Shown piece by piece: positions 24,394 to 34,317 of a stretch of DNA of 64,000 bases (its first letter is position 1; the number at the start of each line of letters is the position of its first letter). Source of the stretch: Bacillota bacterium (GTDB taxonomy: Bacteria; Bacillota; Clostridia; Lachnospirales; Lachnospiraceae); NCBI GenBank assembly GCA_023411555.1, contig JAEYOQ010000002.1, forward strand, positions 62,001 through 126,000. Reading direction: 5' to 3'. The notes under the pieces were generated by a model, which did not search any database, was not told the DNA's origin, and was given only the letters and a program-made list of their open reading frames with translations. The translations under genes and the position numbers were made by a program.

Positions 24394-26280
24394 TTAATCA
24401 TTCTTTCTTTTGAATAGTGCCAGAAATCGGTCCATGACCGTCTCTTTCTGGTCCTCTGAAGCAGCTGTCTTGATATCTTCAGGGAGCTCAATATTCTCAC
24501 ATTTTAATACAAACTGAACCAATGTCGTATTTGTATTTTTTTGTGATACAAAGGAAGTAGTCTCAAAATCCGATTTGTCATACTTCTTCATCAAACGATC
24601 CATCTCCTTCTGCAGTTGATCCGGTAATGTGGAGATCTCATTATTCATTGTGTTGGTTCCATCATATAATTCAGAAACCCCGTCCTGCACCGACGCAACA
24701 CCGTTAACGAAATCACTAACACCGGAATTAAACTGCTGATATCCGGCAGAGAGCGTTCCCACCCCAGACAGGTACTCCAAAAGTCCATCATGAAACTGTG
24801 TATAGTTCTCCGCTAACTCCGCAAGTCCTTGTGCAAGCTGGGTAAACTGGGTATTAATGTCCATATTGGATAAGGCGCTACCCATTGAGCTTGACATTTC
24901 ATCCAATGCGTCCGTCATCGTTTCGAGGCTGGCTGTCACATTATCCAGAGCAGGAGCGACTGATGCAAAGGCCTGTTTTACCTGTGCGTAGGTACCTTTC
25001 ACAGACTGACCTGCCATATAGGAGGTATACAGCTGATCAAGTAACGCTAGCTGTTCATCATTAGCGTCCTGAAACAGCGTATCCATCTGATCCTTGCTTA
25101 TGTAAGTATCCGGAACACTTAAAATCGCATTGTCCAATGCCATATATGCCACTAAGTAGCCATCCTTTAGTTCTGATAAACCATCGGAGATCCCTTTGAG
25201 ACCTAATGACAATTCATTCAGTACAAGCGGAAGCTGAGTCAAGGTACTCAGTTCGACCTTGGATGTACTACTACTAATAGAGGAAGAAATCATCGCTAAT
25301 GCATCTTTTATCTGAGCAGAGGCTCCGGTTATCCCGGAGGAATTATTAGAAAGCTCTGACAATCCCTGATTAAATTCATCAGAACCATCTCTTATACTCT
25401 CCGCACCCTTTTTCAATTCTATTGTTCCCTTCTCTAATTCTCCTACTCCATCCCTCAGCTCTTTTATGGCTTCAGGAAGCTTCTCCAAATCCTTGAGCAT
25501 CCCATCCGTGTCCGGCATATCAATGCTCATAGAGAAGGGGATTGCCGAGATTTCAATCCCACGCATCTCAAAATCTGTCACCTTCGATGTTACACTAAAA
25601 TCTGCTTCTGTATCCGGCAGAACGGTAAATGAGAGCATGGTATTATTACCTGCCTCAGCGAATGTAGCCTCAGGAGCATTGATGCTATTACACTTGTCAG
25701 TTGGCAGGGTGAGAGAAATCTGCAGCATATAATTCTCGTAAAAGACAGGCTCTACCTTATCATTGCCTTTTATGTTAATTTGGATGTCAAGTTCGCCAGA
25801 CTTACCTGCTAAATCTTGAGGTGATATCTTGCTGCCATTTAGTTCATAGGCAATCTCTATGATCCAGGGTAAATCCTTTCCATCTATATTGCCCTGGTAA
25901 TAGAAATCTCCCTCTTCCCCCAGAATTGATATCACATCTCCCTCCATAGTAATCGGGCTATTATTAGTGAGGTTCTTAAGGGAGTGATAGCTACCGTAAT
26001 CTGTTATCCCTCCTCCCTTTGCCACCTCAAAATGATTCACAACATAGATACCACTAACCGCTCCTGCTGCAGAAAGTCTCGCATACACTACTTCACTCTT
26101 ACGACTGACTTCGGCACTCTCGTAACTTACCAGGCCCTGATTGTCCCCTATGCTGTATTCTATATTACTTTCTTGATCGTTATTCTTATTGTATTCTGTT
26201 GCATAGGTTGAACGGATTGTAGTGACAGATACCAACAATACCACTGCTGTACCGATTGAAATTACTCTCTTCAAATTCAT
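24394..26280 (-). CDS. YhgE/Pip-like exported protein, partner of the MMPL transporter
   Basis: 628 aa with an N-terminal Sec signal (RVISIGTAVVLLVSVTT). After a beta-rich region (about 80-250) it has a long helical part with the heptad pattern L-x-x-G seen in YhgE/Pip-like proteins: ELEKGTIELKKGAESIRDG, QGLSELSNNSSG, GLKGISDGLSELKDGY and others, forming extended coiled coils outside the cell. The C-terminus is charged (ALFKRKND) without an obvious second membrane span, which differs from classic YhgE. It lies 49 nt downstream of the MMPL gene in the same direction and so probably works with it as the extracellular part of an exporter. Confidence 0.75.
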   Translation of the reverse strand: MNLKRVISIGTAVVLLVSVTTIRSTYATEYNKNNDQESNIEYSIGDNQGLVSYESAEVSRKSEVVYARLSAAGAVSGIYVVNHFEVAKGGGITDYGSYHSLKNLTNNSPITMEGDVISILGEEGDFYYQGNIDGKDLPWIIEIAYELNGSKISPQDLAGKSGELDIQINIKGNDKVEPVFYENYMLQISLTLPTDKCNSINAPEATFAEAGNNTMLSFTVLPDTEADFSVTSKVTDFEMRGIEISAIPFSMSIDMPDTDGMLKDLEKLPEAIKELRDGVGELEKGTIELKKGAESIRDGSDEFNQGLSELSNNSSGITGASAQIKDALAMISSSISSSTSKVELSTLTQLPLVLNELSLGLKGISDGLSELKDGYLVAYMALDNAILSVPDTYISKDQMDTLFQDANDEQLALLDQLYTSYMAGQSVKGTYAQVKQAFASVAPALDNVTASLETMTDALDEMSSSMGSALSNMDINTQFTQLAQGLAELAENYTQFHDGLLEYLSGVGTLSAGYQQFNSGVSDFVNGVASVQDGVSELYDGTNTMNNEISTLPDQLQKEMDRLMKKYDKSDFETTSFVSQKNTNTTLVQFVLKCENIELPEDIKTAASEDQKETVMDRFLALFKRKND

Positions 26281-26329
26281 TCTATTCTCTCCTTAACACG
26301 TCTTTACGGATAATATACACTATCATTCA

Positions 26330-28372
26330 TTACTTCGATTTTATAGTGGATTTTGCGATAAACCTATCAAATAGTAGCAACATAGTTGGCAGGAAGCAGG
26401 TTACCATTACAAAAGAGAATATCGTTCCTCTTCCAAGTAAAAGTCCGATATCGGCTGATGCCGAATTCGAAGAGGTCCTGTGTAAGGTAAAGCCTGCAAT
26501 AGAAAGAGTGGATGCAGAAACTAAAATGGATTTGAAGGTTTCACCCAACGAGCTGTGCATCGCTTGCTTTGCGGACATTTCTCTTCTATTCTTCATGTAA
26601 TGATCGGTTAATAAGATCGCATAGTCTACTGTAGCTCCTAGCTGAACCGTACTAAGCACCAGATATCCGATAAAATTAATCTGATTACCCATAAAATAAG
26701 GGATGGCCAGGTTAAACCATATTCCGGCCTCAATTGTAACGACCAGGATTAGAGGTAATGACAAGGACTTTAAGGAAAACATCAGTACCAGGAAGATTGA
26801 AATTATCGCAATAATGTTAACGAAGGTATTATCTTTTTCGACTACCTTTTTCATATCATATAAATTTGCACTTTGACCTAAGGAAAATGTTGCTTCACCG
26901 TAATAGTTTTTAGCCTTTTCTCTTATCCTCTCTACTGTCTCAAAGGCAAGGTCCCCTTCCTCCGGGGTATTCGTATAGATAATCAATCGAGCATACTGCT
27001 CAGAATAGAACTGGTTCAAGATATCTTCCTCAAGAAATTGCTCCGGTATCGCGGTCCCTACCGTATTGGAATAGGACATCACACTAGTAACATGCGGCAG
27101 CTCCAGAATCTCCTGTGTTAAACTATGTTCCTTTGCTATATCGGAATGTGGAACAAGCATTACCATAACCGTAGCTTTACCGAATATCTTCTCTATCTCA
27201 TATCGATCCTGGCCACTTCTACTGTTTTCAATAGCACCTGCACTTCCATAAGTAAATTCCGTTCTTCTCTGCCCTAAATATCCCGGTATAATCATTAATA
27301 CCACTAGTATGATAATTGGAATTGCTAATCTTGATAGTATCTGATTAATATTCTTAAATTCCGGTAAAAACACTCGATGTGCTGTCCTATCACAGAGCTT
27401 ATAGCAGCTCAGTGTGAGTGCCGGCAGAAAAACCATCGCAGTAATAAAGCTAAAGAAGATTCCTTTCGCCAGATTAATTCCCAAATCAGCTCCTATGCCA
27501 AATTTCATAAACATAAGCGCCATAAACCCAAACAAGGTAGTAAGAGCACTTGCTGAAACGGTAACAATAGAGGACTTAATCGCCTGACGCATAGCTTCCT
27601 CTACTTTAGGATATTTCTTGCGATTATCCGCAAAGCTATGTAATAAGAAAATAGCATAATCTAAGGAAACAGCCAGCTGAAGCACCGGGCTGATGGAATT
27701 GGTCATAAAGGAGATCTCCCCCAGCAGCAGGTTACTTCCCATATTTATTAATATGGCTATTCCTATCGTCGCAATAAATAATAGGGGTTCAATCCAAGAA
27801 GAAGTTGATAACATAAGGATTACTAAAATAGCAGGAATCAGTATGAGCATCGCTCCAACTACCTCAGCTTGTGTATTTTCCTGCATTGCGGCCAAATCCG
27901 GCGCTTCACCCGCTAACAGATTATCGACGCCGATTAAGTTCCTTATATCATCACAGGTATCCCGTTCCGCACCCTTTTCAATCGTAATAGAAAATAACGC
28001 ATTCTCCTCTTTATAGAAATCCTCCACCGTATCAAAATCATACATTTCTATAGGTTGCTTCAGATCAATCATATCGTCGAGCCAGATTACGTCTTTGACA
28101 CCCTCCAATTCCTTAAGCCTTGCTTTGAATTCCATAGCTTCCATGATTGAGATGCCTTTCATCATTACACTGGCATTAGGCAATATTTCTGAAAATTCCT
28201 CATTCATAATACCAAGAGCCTTGGTTGATTCCACTTCCTTAGGCAGATAATCAACCATGTTATAATTCTTTTTAACAAATAACTGCAGAACCGAGCTCAC
28301 CAAGGCCATCATGATAAAAAGAATAAGAATTGCTCTTCTGTGTTTAATAATTATATCCGATACTGCGTCCAC
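26330..28372 (-). CDS. MMPL/RND family transporter
   Basis: About 680 aa. A GTG at 28372 preceded by AGGAGG is the more likely start; the ATG at 28399 has no SD. Two repeats, each an N-terminal span, an extracytoplasmic domain and five clustered spans, give about 12 membrane segments. SLDYAIFLLHSFADNRKK and TVDYAILLTDHYMKNRR are the paired MMPL motifs carrying the proton-relay Asp. Members export lipids, drugs or siderophores using the proton gradient; the substrate here is unknown. It is in an operon with the YhgE-like gene, and a TetR regulator is divergent upstream. Confidence 0.88.
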   Translation of the reverse strand: MDAVSDIIIKHRRAILILFIMMALVSSVLQLFVKKNYNMVDYLPKEVESTKALGIMNEEFSEILPNASVMMKGISIMEAMEFKARLKELEGVKDVIWLDDMIDLKQPIEMYDFDTVEDFYKEENALFSITIEKGAERDTCDDIRNLIGVDNLLAGEAPDLAAMQENTQAEVVGAMLILIPAILVILMLSTSSWIEPLLFIATIGIAILINMGSNLLLGEISFMTNSISPVLQLAVSLDYAIFLLHSFADNRKKYPKVEEAMRQAIKSSIVTVSASALTTLFGFMALMFMKFGIGADLGINLAKGIFFSFITAMVFLPALTLSCYKLCDRTAHRVFLPEFKNINQILSRLAIPIIILVVLMIIPGYLGQRRTEFTYGSAGAIENSRSGQDRYEIEKIFGKATVMVMLVPHSDIAKEHSLTQEILELPHVTSVMSYSNTVGTAIPEQFLEEDILNQFYSEQYARLIIYTNTPEEGDLAFETVERIREKAKNYYGEATFSLGQSANLYDMKKVVEKDNTFVNIIAIISIFLVLMFSLKSLSLPLILVVTIEAGIWFNLAIPYFMGNQINFIGYLVLSTVQLGATVDYAILLTDHYMKNRREMSAKQAMHSSLGETFKSILVSASTLSIAGFTLHRTSSNSASADIGLLLGRGTIFSFVMVTCFLPTMLLLFDRFIAKSTIKSK

Positions 28373-28433
28373 TGCTACCTCCTGCTTATAATAATTCATT
28401 GATATGTAATTTCACATGAATTATAATAAACAT

Positions 28434-28485
28434 AGTGTTGTCTTACAACCAGCACTGTTCTGAATAATGTTTTAAACCCAACACT
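28434..28485. promoter_or_regulatory. Candidate TetR operator region
   Basis: Between the divergent MMPL and TetR genes, AGTGTTG (28434-28440) and CAACACT (28479-28485) form a spaced inverted repeat within an AT-rich stretch that also holds GTTG/CAAC words. TetR operators are usually more compact, so this is only a candidate. Confidence 0.4.
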
Positions 28486-28536
28486 CTTTTGTAATATGTT
28501 GGTTATTTATAAAAATTTTATATTTGGGGGTGCCTT

Positions 28537-29094
28537 ATGAAATCCGAAAAAATTGACAGACGAGTCAAGATGACCATCCTGATCTTGCAGGATGCTATGA
28601 TTAAGTCCATGGAGAAAAATCATATCTCAAAAATATCCGTTAAGATGCTATGTGAATCCGCAGATGTTAACCGCAGTACCTTTTACGCACATTTTCGGGA
28701 TCAATATGATCTATTGGAATACACCTGCGACCAGGTTATTGAAAATATAAGAATGCACTTAGATAAGCTACATTACAATAATATTAAACCGGTATCCTTT
28801 CAGACCCTAAATCGCATTCTGGATTATATTAAGGAGAATGCCGATCTTTTTAAGGCATTGCTTAGCGATAATTGCAATCTTGATATACAGAGAAGAATTT
28901 TGAATGTATTTATAACCTATCATACCTATAATAAAATCGATGAGCGGACCAAGGAATACCTATCCGCCTTTGGACTTGCCGGTTGCGTCAGCATACTTCA
29001 ATTATGGCTTAAGGACGGTATGCCAGAATCTACTGCCCGATTATCAGAAATTATATTACAGGCTATCGATAACGGAATAACAAGTTTTGATTAA
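28537..29094 (+). CDS. TetR/AcrR family transcriptional regulator
   Basis: 185 aa. Residues about 10-60 form the TetR helix-turn-helix (ISVKMLCESADVNRSTFYAHFRDQYDLLEY). The C-terminal helical domain has the pattern of the TetR_C_8/DhaS-like group (ending in a FGLAGCVSILQLWLKDGMPES segment). The SD is GGGGGTG. It is divergent from the MMPL/YhgE-like operon, so it most likely represses that exporter and is released by an exported compound. The inducer is unknown. A strong terminator follows. Confidence 0.88.
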   Translation: MKSEKIDRRVKMTILILQDAMIKSMEKNHISKISVKMLCESADVNRSTFYAHFRDQYDLLEYTCDQVIENIRMHLDKLHYNNIKPVSFQTLNRILDYIKENADLFKALLSDNCNLDIQRRILNVFITYHTYNKIDERTKEYLSAFGLAGCVSILQLWLKDGMPESTARLSEIILQAIDNGITSFD

Positions 29095-29138
29095 ACAAAA
29101 GAAAGCATGCTTCGCGAACTTTATTTTGACTAGAATAA

Positions 29139-29183
29139 ATAAGGAATGAGCCCGTTCAATACGGATTCATTCCTTATCTTTAT
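29139..29183 (+). terminator. Terminator of the TetR gene
   Basis: ATAAGGAATGA (29139-29149) pairs perfectly with TCATTCCTTAT (29167-29177), followed by CTTTATC. Confidence 0.8.
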
Positions 29184-29273
29184 CAATATGTCTATTTGAA
29201 TAATGAAAACTCCTTTCGTAACGCATCCAGGTGAAGCGCACTACGAACAGACTGTTTTGAACTGTTACACTAA

Positions 29274-30746
29274 TTATTGCTGAAGCTTATTATATAGGTC
29301 TAACTTACCAGCAAGAATTTGCTTTATTCCCTGTAAGGTATCCTTCCTAATAAGCTTGGAATTCTGGATTACTTCTAAGCTTTCATCCAGAACCTTGATG
29401 GTCTCTGCTTCATCCACCGGATGATTCATAAGATAAGCCAACTGTTTTCCTGCTTGACATACCTGGATAAATTCTTGCTTGGTATCACCAAAATTCTCTA
29501 TCTGGTACAATGCCTCTGCACCGACTCCACCATCCTCTAGCAAAAGTCCCAATAGCTTCTCCGTAATGTAGGGAACGATAAGCTCAGCCTGATCTATCGA
29601 ATAAAGCATATCAGCAGCCTGTAGGATGAATTTCTCATCCATTTTATCCACTAATTCCTGAGGAGATAACTCAGAGGTAATATTCATGATATCAGACAGC
29701 AAATCCTTTTCCTTAAATAGTGCAGAAATATCTGATAGGCGTCTTATATCCTGCTGCAATGCGTCTATGGATTCATAGTCCATCTTCGTTATAATCGATT
29801 GCAGTAAGCTATTTTCTTTAACAGCAGGACTCTGTTGTAGATAATCCTTTACCAAGGAAAGCTTCTCCTGATCTGTTCCGGTAATTACATCCTGTGAAGC
29901 TAGTTCTTCGAGTATCACATTCAAGGAACTAATATATATTTCTATATCCTCTATATCAGCATTCTCCTTCATACCTTGTAATACCTTTGTTGCTTGGTAT
30001 ACTTTTGTAATAGAAGGAAGATAGCGATCAGCAGATACGGTAGCAGACTCTGTCTTCTTCTGTGATAAAGCTGAAAACAATGCATCCCCAAGGTATTTTG
30101 ATCCAGTGTATTTATAGAAATAATAGGAGGGTGTTCGCTGATAACTGACAGCAACATCATAATTTTCCGAACCAATCAGCTCCGAAACAGTTCCATCCTC
30201 TCCTTCTATTACGATAGAGGCCTTCTCTGTCTCTTGAAGAAGCTCAGAATATGCACTAATGGGCATGAAAAAGATTGCCCCGATTAGGATAGCATAAATT
30301 CCACCAAGTACTCCTCCGGCAATACTGCTCCTCTTGGTAGGACAAGGAAATAATTTCACTAATTTCTTTTTTATGATAAACCGGTCAAGCAACAAGTAAA
30401 GTCCAAAGGAGATCAACTTCAAGCCCCAGAATATTGCTACATAAACAAAAGGATTCAGGAACACCGTAAATATATTCTTGACACTTTCCTGAATAAAATG
30501 GTAATTGATCGGATTGATACCGGTAAGTCCATATAGGTAATCATTCAGTTTATTGGTTACAAGGAGCTCTCGGACGATAAGCTCAACCATAGACGGTGTC
30601 AAATATATTGCTAGAATAGCTACTAATGTAAGCATTACCGCTCTTATCAGATTTTTTCTGATTCCTCGCTCATACCCGATCATTATCTCTAAAGCTACGA
30701 TAAGTAGCGTAATAATTGTTGTTATAATACCAATTACTAATATCAT
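29274..30746 (-). CDS. CvpA-like membrane protein with long C-terminal helical domain
   Basis: About 490 aa from ATG 30746, preceded by GGGGGAAAT. Four or five membrane spans occupy the first 200 residues; GYERGIRKNLIRAVMLTLVA and the ordering of spans resemble the CvpA (colicin V production) family. The remainder is a long soluble alpha-helical region without known domain. CvpA-type proteins have been linked to envelope stability and peptide secretion, but the exact function is open. Regulated from a TTGACG-N17-TAAGAT promoter. A partial, decayed duplicate of gene and promoter lies directly upstream. Family call moderate. Confidence 0.65.
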   Translation of the reverse strand: MILVIGIITTIITLLIVALEIMIGYERGIRKNLIRAVMLTLVAILAIYLTPSMVELIVRELLVTNKLNDYLYGLTGINPINYHFIQESVKNIFTVFLNPFVYVAIFWGLKLISFGLYLLLDRFIIKKKLVKLFPCPTKRSSIAGGVLGGIYAILIGAIFFMPISAYSELLQETEKASIVIEGEDGTVSELIGSENYDVAVSYQRTPSYYFYKYTGSKYLGDALFSALSQKKTESATVSADRYLPSITKVYQATKVLQGMKENADIEDIEIYISSLNVILEELASQDVITGTDQEKLSLVKDYLQQSPAVKENSLLQSIITKMDYESIDALQQDIRRLSDISALFKEKDLLSDIMNITSELSPQELVDKMDEKFILQAADMLYSIDQAELIVPYITEKLLGLLLEDGGVGAEALYQIENFGDTKQEFIQVCQAGKQLAYLMNHPVDEAETIKVLDESLEVIQNSKLIRKDTLQGIKQILAGKLDLYNKLQQ

Positions 30747-30818
30747 ATTTCCCCCAATCCGCAGTGACATGACATAGATCATTCACCAACAGAAAGCATA
30801 CTAAAAAATGTAAAGAGT

Positions 30819-30847
30819 ATCTTATCATATTATATTACTATCGTCAA
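30819..30847 (-). promoter_or_regulatory. Promoter of the CvpA-like gene
   Basis: On the minus strand TTGACG (30847-30842), 17-bp spacer, TAAGAT (30824-30819). The same pair of hexamers recurs upstream at 31041-31069. Confidence 0.7.
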
Positions 30848-30875
30848 CTTTTGCCTCCGTCTAATGCCGACGACA

Positions 30876-31004
30876 CTAACACACAAAAAGGTTCAGGAAA
30901 ACCGCAAACACATCTACTGCATTTTCCTGAACATATTTGTAATTGGTCGTATTGATACCAGTACGCCTATACAGATAAGCATTCTCTAATACAATAGAAA
31001 GCAC
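30876..31004 (-). pseudogene. Decayed partial duplicate of the CvpA-like gene
   Basis: Hand translation gives 42 codons ending in TAG: YLYRRTGINTTNYKYVQENA and FAVFLNLF, aligning with YLYGLTGINPINYHFIQESV and FTVFLNPF of the intact gene (about residues 65-105). A copy of the promoter sits upstream. Start and flanking parts are missing. Confidence 0.75.
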
Positions 31005-31040
31005 TTTTTGCAGCCCTCTATTGCTATGAATATAAAATGT

Positions 31041-31069
31041 ATCTTATCATATAATAACATACCCGTCAA
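31041..31069 (-). repeat. Duplicated promoter of the CvpA-like remnant
   Basis: TTGACG (31069-31064), 17 bp, TAAGAT (31046-31041), with flanking sequence TATCTTATCATA and CGTCAACTT shared with the promoter at 30819-30847. It marks the edge of a tandem duplication and may still start transcripts. Confidence 0.65.
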
Positions 31070-31263
31070 CTTGGTACCACTGGTAGGATATACTTAATAT
31101 TACCTATCCCTTCCTCCTGGCCACATATTCATGGCAGACCTTTTATCCCCTCCTCAATCTGATACATGTTTGTGGAACACCTGATCAACCAGATTGCTAT
31201 CGACTGAATGAACAAGTAATGAAGCTACTGAGCCGAATGATTGCAGGTACCCTTATAGCTGGT

Positions 31264-33258
31264 TTAATCAGAGATAAACTGTATCTCATGCTTTTGGAAG
31301 AAATCCACTCTTGGTTCTAGAAACTTTAAGCAGTGGTCCTCATTGTTCAAGGTCAGCTCCTCCAAGGTATTAAAGATATGCTTCCAGTTCCATAGCTCCT
31401 CCCCAACACCAAGATATTCCCTTATCATCTCACAACCGGCAGGCGCAATCGGGTGTAGTAAGGTTACAACAGTCCGAACAGCATGTAGGGTATCGATCAG
31501 TACCTGACTGCGAAGAACATCATCCTCATTCATCTCAGCGTTCCGGATGTTATTTACCCAGTACTTATTCATATTTCGGATATAGGTATCAAGCACCTCA
31601 GTCACACGATGAAATTCATGGTTATACATATGACGCTCATAGGCGAGAATTACCTTAACCGATTCACTTCGGATATTCTCACTGATAATTCCTTTCGGTA
31701 TCCTTGAAGAATAATACCTCTGCGCCGTATAGAAGCAGGAACGCACCAGGCGGTTGTATACATTCGTGAGCAAATTCCCTTCCTTTAATACGGTATCCTG
31801 ACCTTCTTTCTTCTTCATATAAACCTGAGGCATGAAGCTGACACTCTTCGTATCCAGACCAAGGCTTAAAAAATGCATTCTTAGCTGCTCGGGTGTATAA
31901 TAATCCAGCAGCTCTTTAGCCATTGGTGGCTTGAGCTCGGAGCTGGAGCTTGCTTTTCTATCCATAAACAATACATGATTATTGGCTATCAGATGAGGAA
32001 GCATCAGATCTCCCTCCACTGGCGAGATCGATGGTTTGCTAGACTGTAGTGCCATAAACATGGCCATCTCGGCAAGTCCATAGAAATAAATATTGTCTTC
32101 TCCGATAAACTGGTATACCTTCGCTTCCTTAGAGCACCACCATTGCTTCCATTCCTCTTCCTCCTTATGGAGGCTTTCCAGATAGGTTCTGGTGAAGGAG
32201 ATTGGTGCCCATAGAGATTCCGGCCATACCCAGAAGGTTAGGTTATTCAAATCCTCTTTCTCAGGAACCTTGACACCCCATTCAATATTACCCGATAACC
32301 GGAAGGGAACCAGGGTCTTTCCGGTACGATAAAAGATGCCAAGGTCACTAAGAAGAACACCTGCCTGTTCCCTATCACTTAAGGTCTCAAATTCTACCGT
32401 AACCGACGACTTATTCTGTTCGTCCAGCAGAGTATGCTTCGGTAATTTTTCTTTGATTGACACCAGTCGCTCCAACTGACTCTTCTTGATATAGATTACA
32501 GGCTTTTTCAGAAATTCCTCCATGGCGCTGAGCTGATATTTCCGCGTATTGGTCTCTTCCTTTAGATACTTGGTATACTCGGATAAGAGCAACTGAAAGT
32601 CTTCCAACCGAAAATACCAATTGGTAACCTGTATTAGCTCAGGTGTCCTACCGGATAAGGTGCTCTTGGGATTAATCAGTTCACTGGGCATATACTGGTG
32701 CCCCAGGGAGCATTCATCTGCGTAACCCTTATCAGAGGAACAGCCCTGGATCGGACATTGCCCTATGACCTGACGGCCGTTCAATAACACCTTATGTTCC
32801 GGATCATAGAACTGAGCTGTCGATAGCTTCTGGAGAAAACCTTTTTGATACAATTCATCGAATATCTCCTCAGAAACCTTAGCATGTATCTCCTTACTCC
32901 GTCCTAAAGCGGATGCTCCGTATAGATTAAGACTGATCTGATATTGCTCCAAGGCTTCCTTCTGTTTCTGATGATTTAGCATCACATAATCTTCTATTGA
33001 GATGGTTGCTCCTGTTTGGTCTATCATCTTACGATAATTTTCCAGAATAGGAGAACCATAACAGTCTGTACCGGATATAAAAATTACATTGTCTTTACCG
33101 ATCCGATCTCTTAAGAATCTCGCGAACACATCTGCATGGATAAAAACTCCTCCGATGTGGCCAAAATGTAGTTCCTTATTGCCATAAGGCATACCTGCAG
33201 TAATTACTGCTCTTTTCGGAAAAACCGGTCTCTCCTTATAATCATTTTTCATCCTCAT
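31264..33258 (-). CDS. Methionyl-tRNA synthetase-like protein with degenerate KMSKS motif
   Basis: 664 aa class I synthetase of the MetG type, with Rossmann fold, HIGH-like HFGHIGG (about residue 30), the connective Zn-finger region (CPIQGC plus DECSLGH, in which the last usual Cys is lost), the anticodon-binding helical domain, and no C-terminal tRNA-binding domain. Where KMSKS is expected the sequence reads RKASSSSELKP (about residue 435): the first Lys and some Ser remain but the catalytic second Lys is Ser. It is therefore probably impaired in adenylate formation or has a changed role. A T-box leader precedes it, so it is regulated as an amino-acid-responsive gene. A housekeeping MetRS presumably exists elsewhere. 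Confidence 0.82.
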   Translation of the reverse strand: MRMKNDYKERPVFPKRAVITAGMPYGNKELHFGHIGGVFIHADVFARFLRDRIGKDNVIFISGTDCYGSPILENYRKMIDQTGATISIEDYVMLNHQKQKEALEQYQISLNLYGASALGRSKEIHAKVSEEIFDELYQKGFLQKLSTAQFYDPEHKVLLNGRQVIGQCPIQGCSSDKGYADECSLGHQYMPSELINPKSTLSGRTPELIQVTNWYFRLEDFQLLLSEYTKYLKEETNTRKYQLSAMEEFLKKPVIYIKKSQLERLVSIKEKLPKHTLLDEQNKSSVTVEFETLSDREQAGVLLSDLGIFYRTGKTLVPFRLSGNIEWGVKVPEKEDLNNLTFWVWPESLWAPISFTRTYLESLHKEEEEWKQWWCSKEAKVYQFIGEDNIYFYGLAEMAMFMALQSSKPSISPVEGDLMLPHLIANNHVLFMDRKASSSSELKPPMAKELLDYYTPEQLRMHFLSLGLDTKSVSFMPQVYMKKKEGQDTVLKEGNLLTNVYNRLVRSCFYTAQRYYSSRIPKGIISENIRSESVKVILAYERHMYNHEFHRVTEVLDTYIRNMNKYWVNNIRNAEMNEDDVLRSQVLIDTLHAVRTVVTLLHPIAPAGCEMIREYLGVGEELWNWKHIFNTLEELTLNNEDHCLKFLEPRVDFFQKHEIQFISD

Positions 33259-33352
33259 TCACTCCTATCTAATATTATTATTCATGTTAGCAGATGCTTA
33301 CAAAGTGCTCTTATTGTATAGGAAATTCATAAGAAATTTCGTATAAACGGAT

Positions 33353-33630
33353 AAAAAAACGCCCCTACAGAAGCATCTGTAGGGGCGATATACATCTTCG
33401 CGTTGCCACCCTATTTCATCAATATGTCGCCATATTAATCTCATCGAGTACATGTATACTCTAGTTCTGTAACGTGAACTCACGTCATAGCATCACCAAT
33501 ATTTCGGATCCGTATGAGGCTCAGAGGCTTGTTTCGCTATATTCGGGTTATTCCTTCTCAGCTTACGGAATTCTCTGTATACCCTCCGGATAGTTACTCT
33601 TCTCATCATTGCCTGTATGAAATAGATATT
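33353..33630 (-). promoter_or_regulatory. T-box riboswitch of the MetRS-like gene
   Basis: The minus strand shows the T-box core AGGGTGGCAACGCG (33412-33399), followed by a GC-rich terminator GCCCCTACAG-6 nt-CTGTAGGGGC (33361-33386) with a T run. Upstream lie stem-I elements (GAGAAGAGTAA, AGAGAAT, GCTGAGAAGG). ATG triplets in GGTGATGCTATGACG are candidate Met specifiers; which one sits in the specifier loop is not settled. Confidence 0.88.
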
Positions 33631-33704
33631 ATTTTTTACTTGTTTTGACTAGTATATTCATAAGTATTATTTTTGTCAAGGTCTTTGTTATTTTTATCTT
33701 TCTT

Positions 33705-34082
33705 TCAATCCACACGTGAAGTCAAATTGAAGGAAGCGTCAGTATAATAAGGAACGATAATATAATTGCCTGTATGTATCTCATCAGATACGATTCCGTT
33801 GCTGTCCTTTATCTCTTCGATATATTCGTTCAAATCATCATATTCTTCCGTAAAATATGCGGATGCAATATCCCATAGGGTATCACCCTTCTTCACCTCA
33901 ATGCAGGTTACCAGCTTTGTACGATCCGTTGCTCTCTGTGCTGTTACTGTCTTTGTAACACAAAATACGGAAACAATTAGAACCATTAATAATACTGCGA
34001 AACCAAATCCCCATATTCTCTTTTTATTCAGCTGATAATATCTGCTACCTTTCATAATATAATCTGCTGTTCTACTCATCAC
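33705..34082 (-). CDS. LysM-domain membrane protein, YneA-like cell division suppressor
   Basis: 125 aa: a cytoplasmic N-terminus, one membrane span (about residues 24-46), and a C-terminal LysM domain (IEVKKGDTLWDIASAYF ... IIVPYY) that binds peptidoglycan. Divergence from lexA with LexA boxes between mirrors the Bacillus lexA-yneA locus, where YneA halts division during SOS. By context it is likely a SOS-induced division inhibitor; it is about 20 aa longer than B. subtilis YneA. The intergenic region is long, so the promoter position is uncertain. Confidence 0.8.
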   Translation of the reverse strand: MMSRTADYIMKGSRYYQLNKKRIWGFGFAVLLMVLIVSVFCVTKTVTAQRATDRTKLVTCIEVKKGDTLWDIASAYFTEEYDDLNEYIEEIKDSNGIVSDEIHTGNYIIVPYYTDASFNLTSRVD

Positions 34083-34317
34083 TTTTCCCCTCCTAAGGTT
34101 AATTCATTAGTAACTGTAGTTTTAAACCATCCGCTTCGCGAAAGCTTTTTAATCATTCTTAAAGAAAGCTGCCCTGCAGTCCTTCTTTCATTATGTATTC
34201 AAACGAGTAAATACCGGGTCGGTATCACTCATTGATTTCAGTATAATATGGGTTATGGTCATCCGATGTCTCTGTGCAAATTATTTTACAATAATATGGG
34301 TTGTTTTATAATAAATC

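Noticed and set aside
31086..31320. Plus-strand open frame of about 78 codons antisense to the MetRS-like 3' end
   Set aside because: It lacks a start codon and SD, runs antisense into a well-supported gene, and shows no family pattern.
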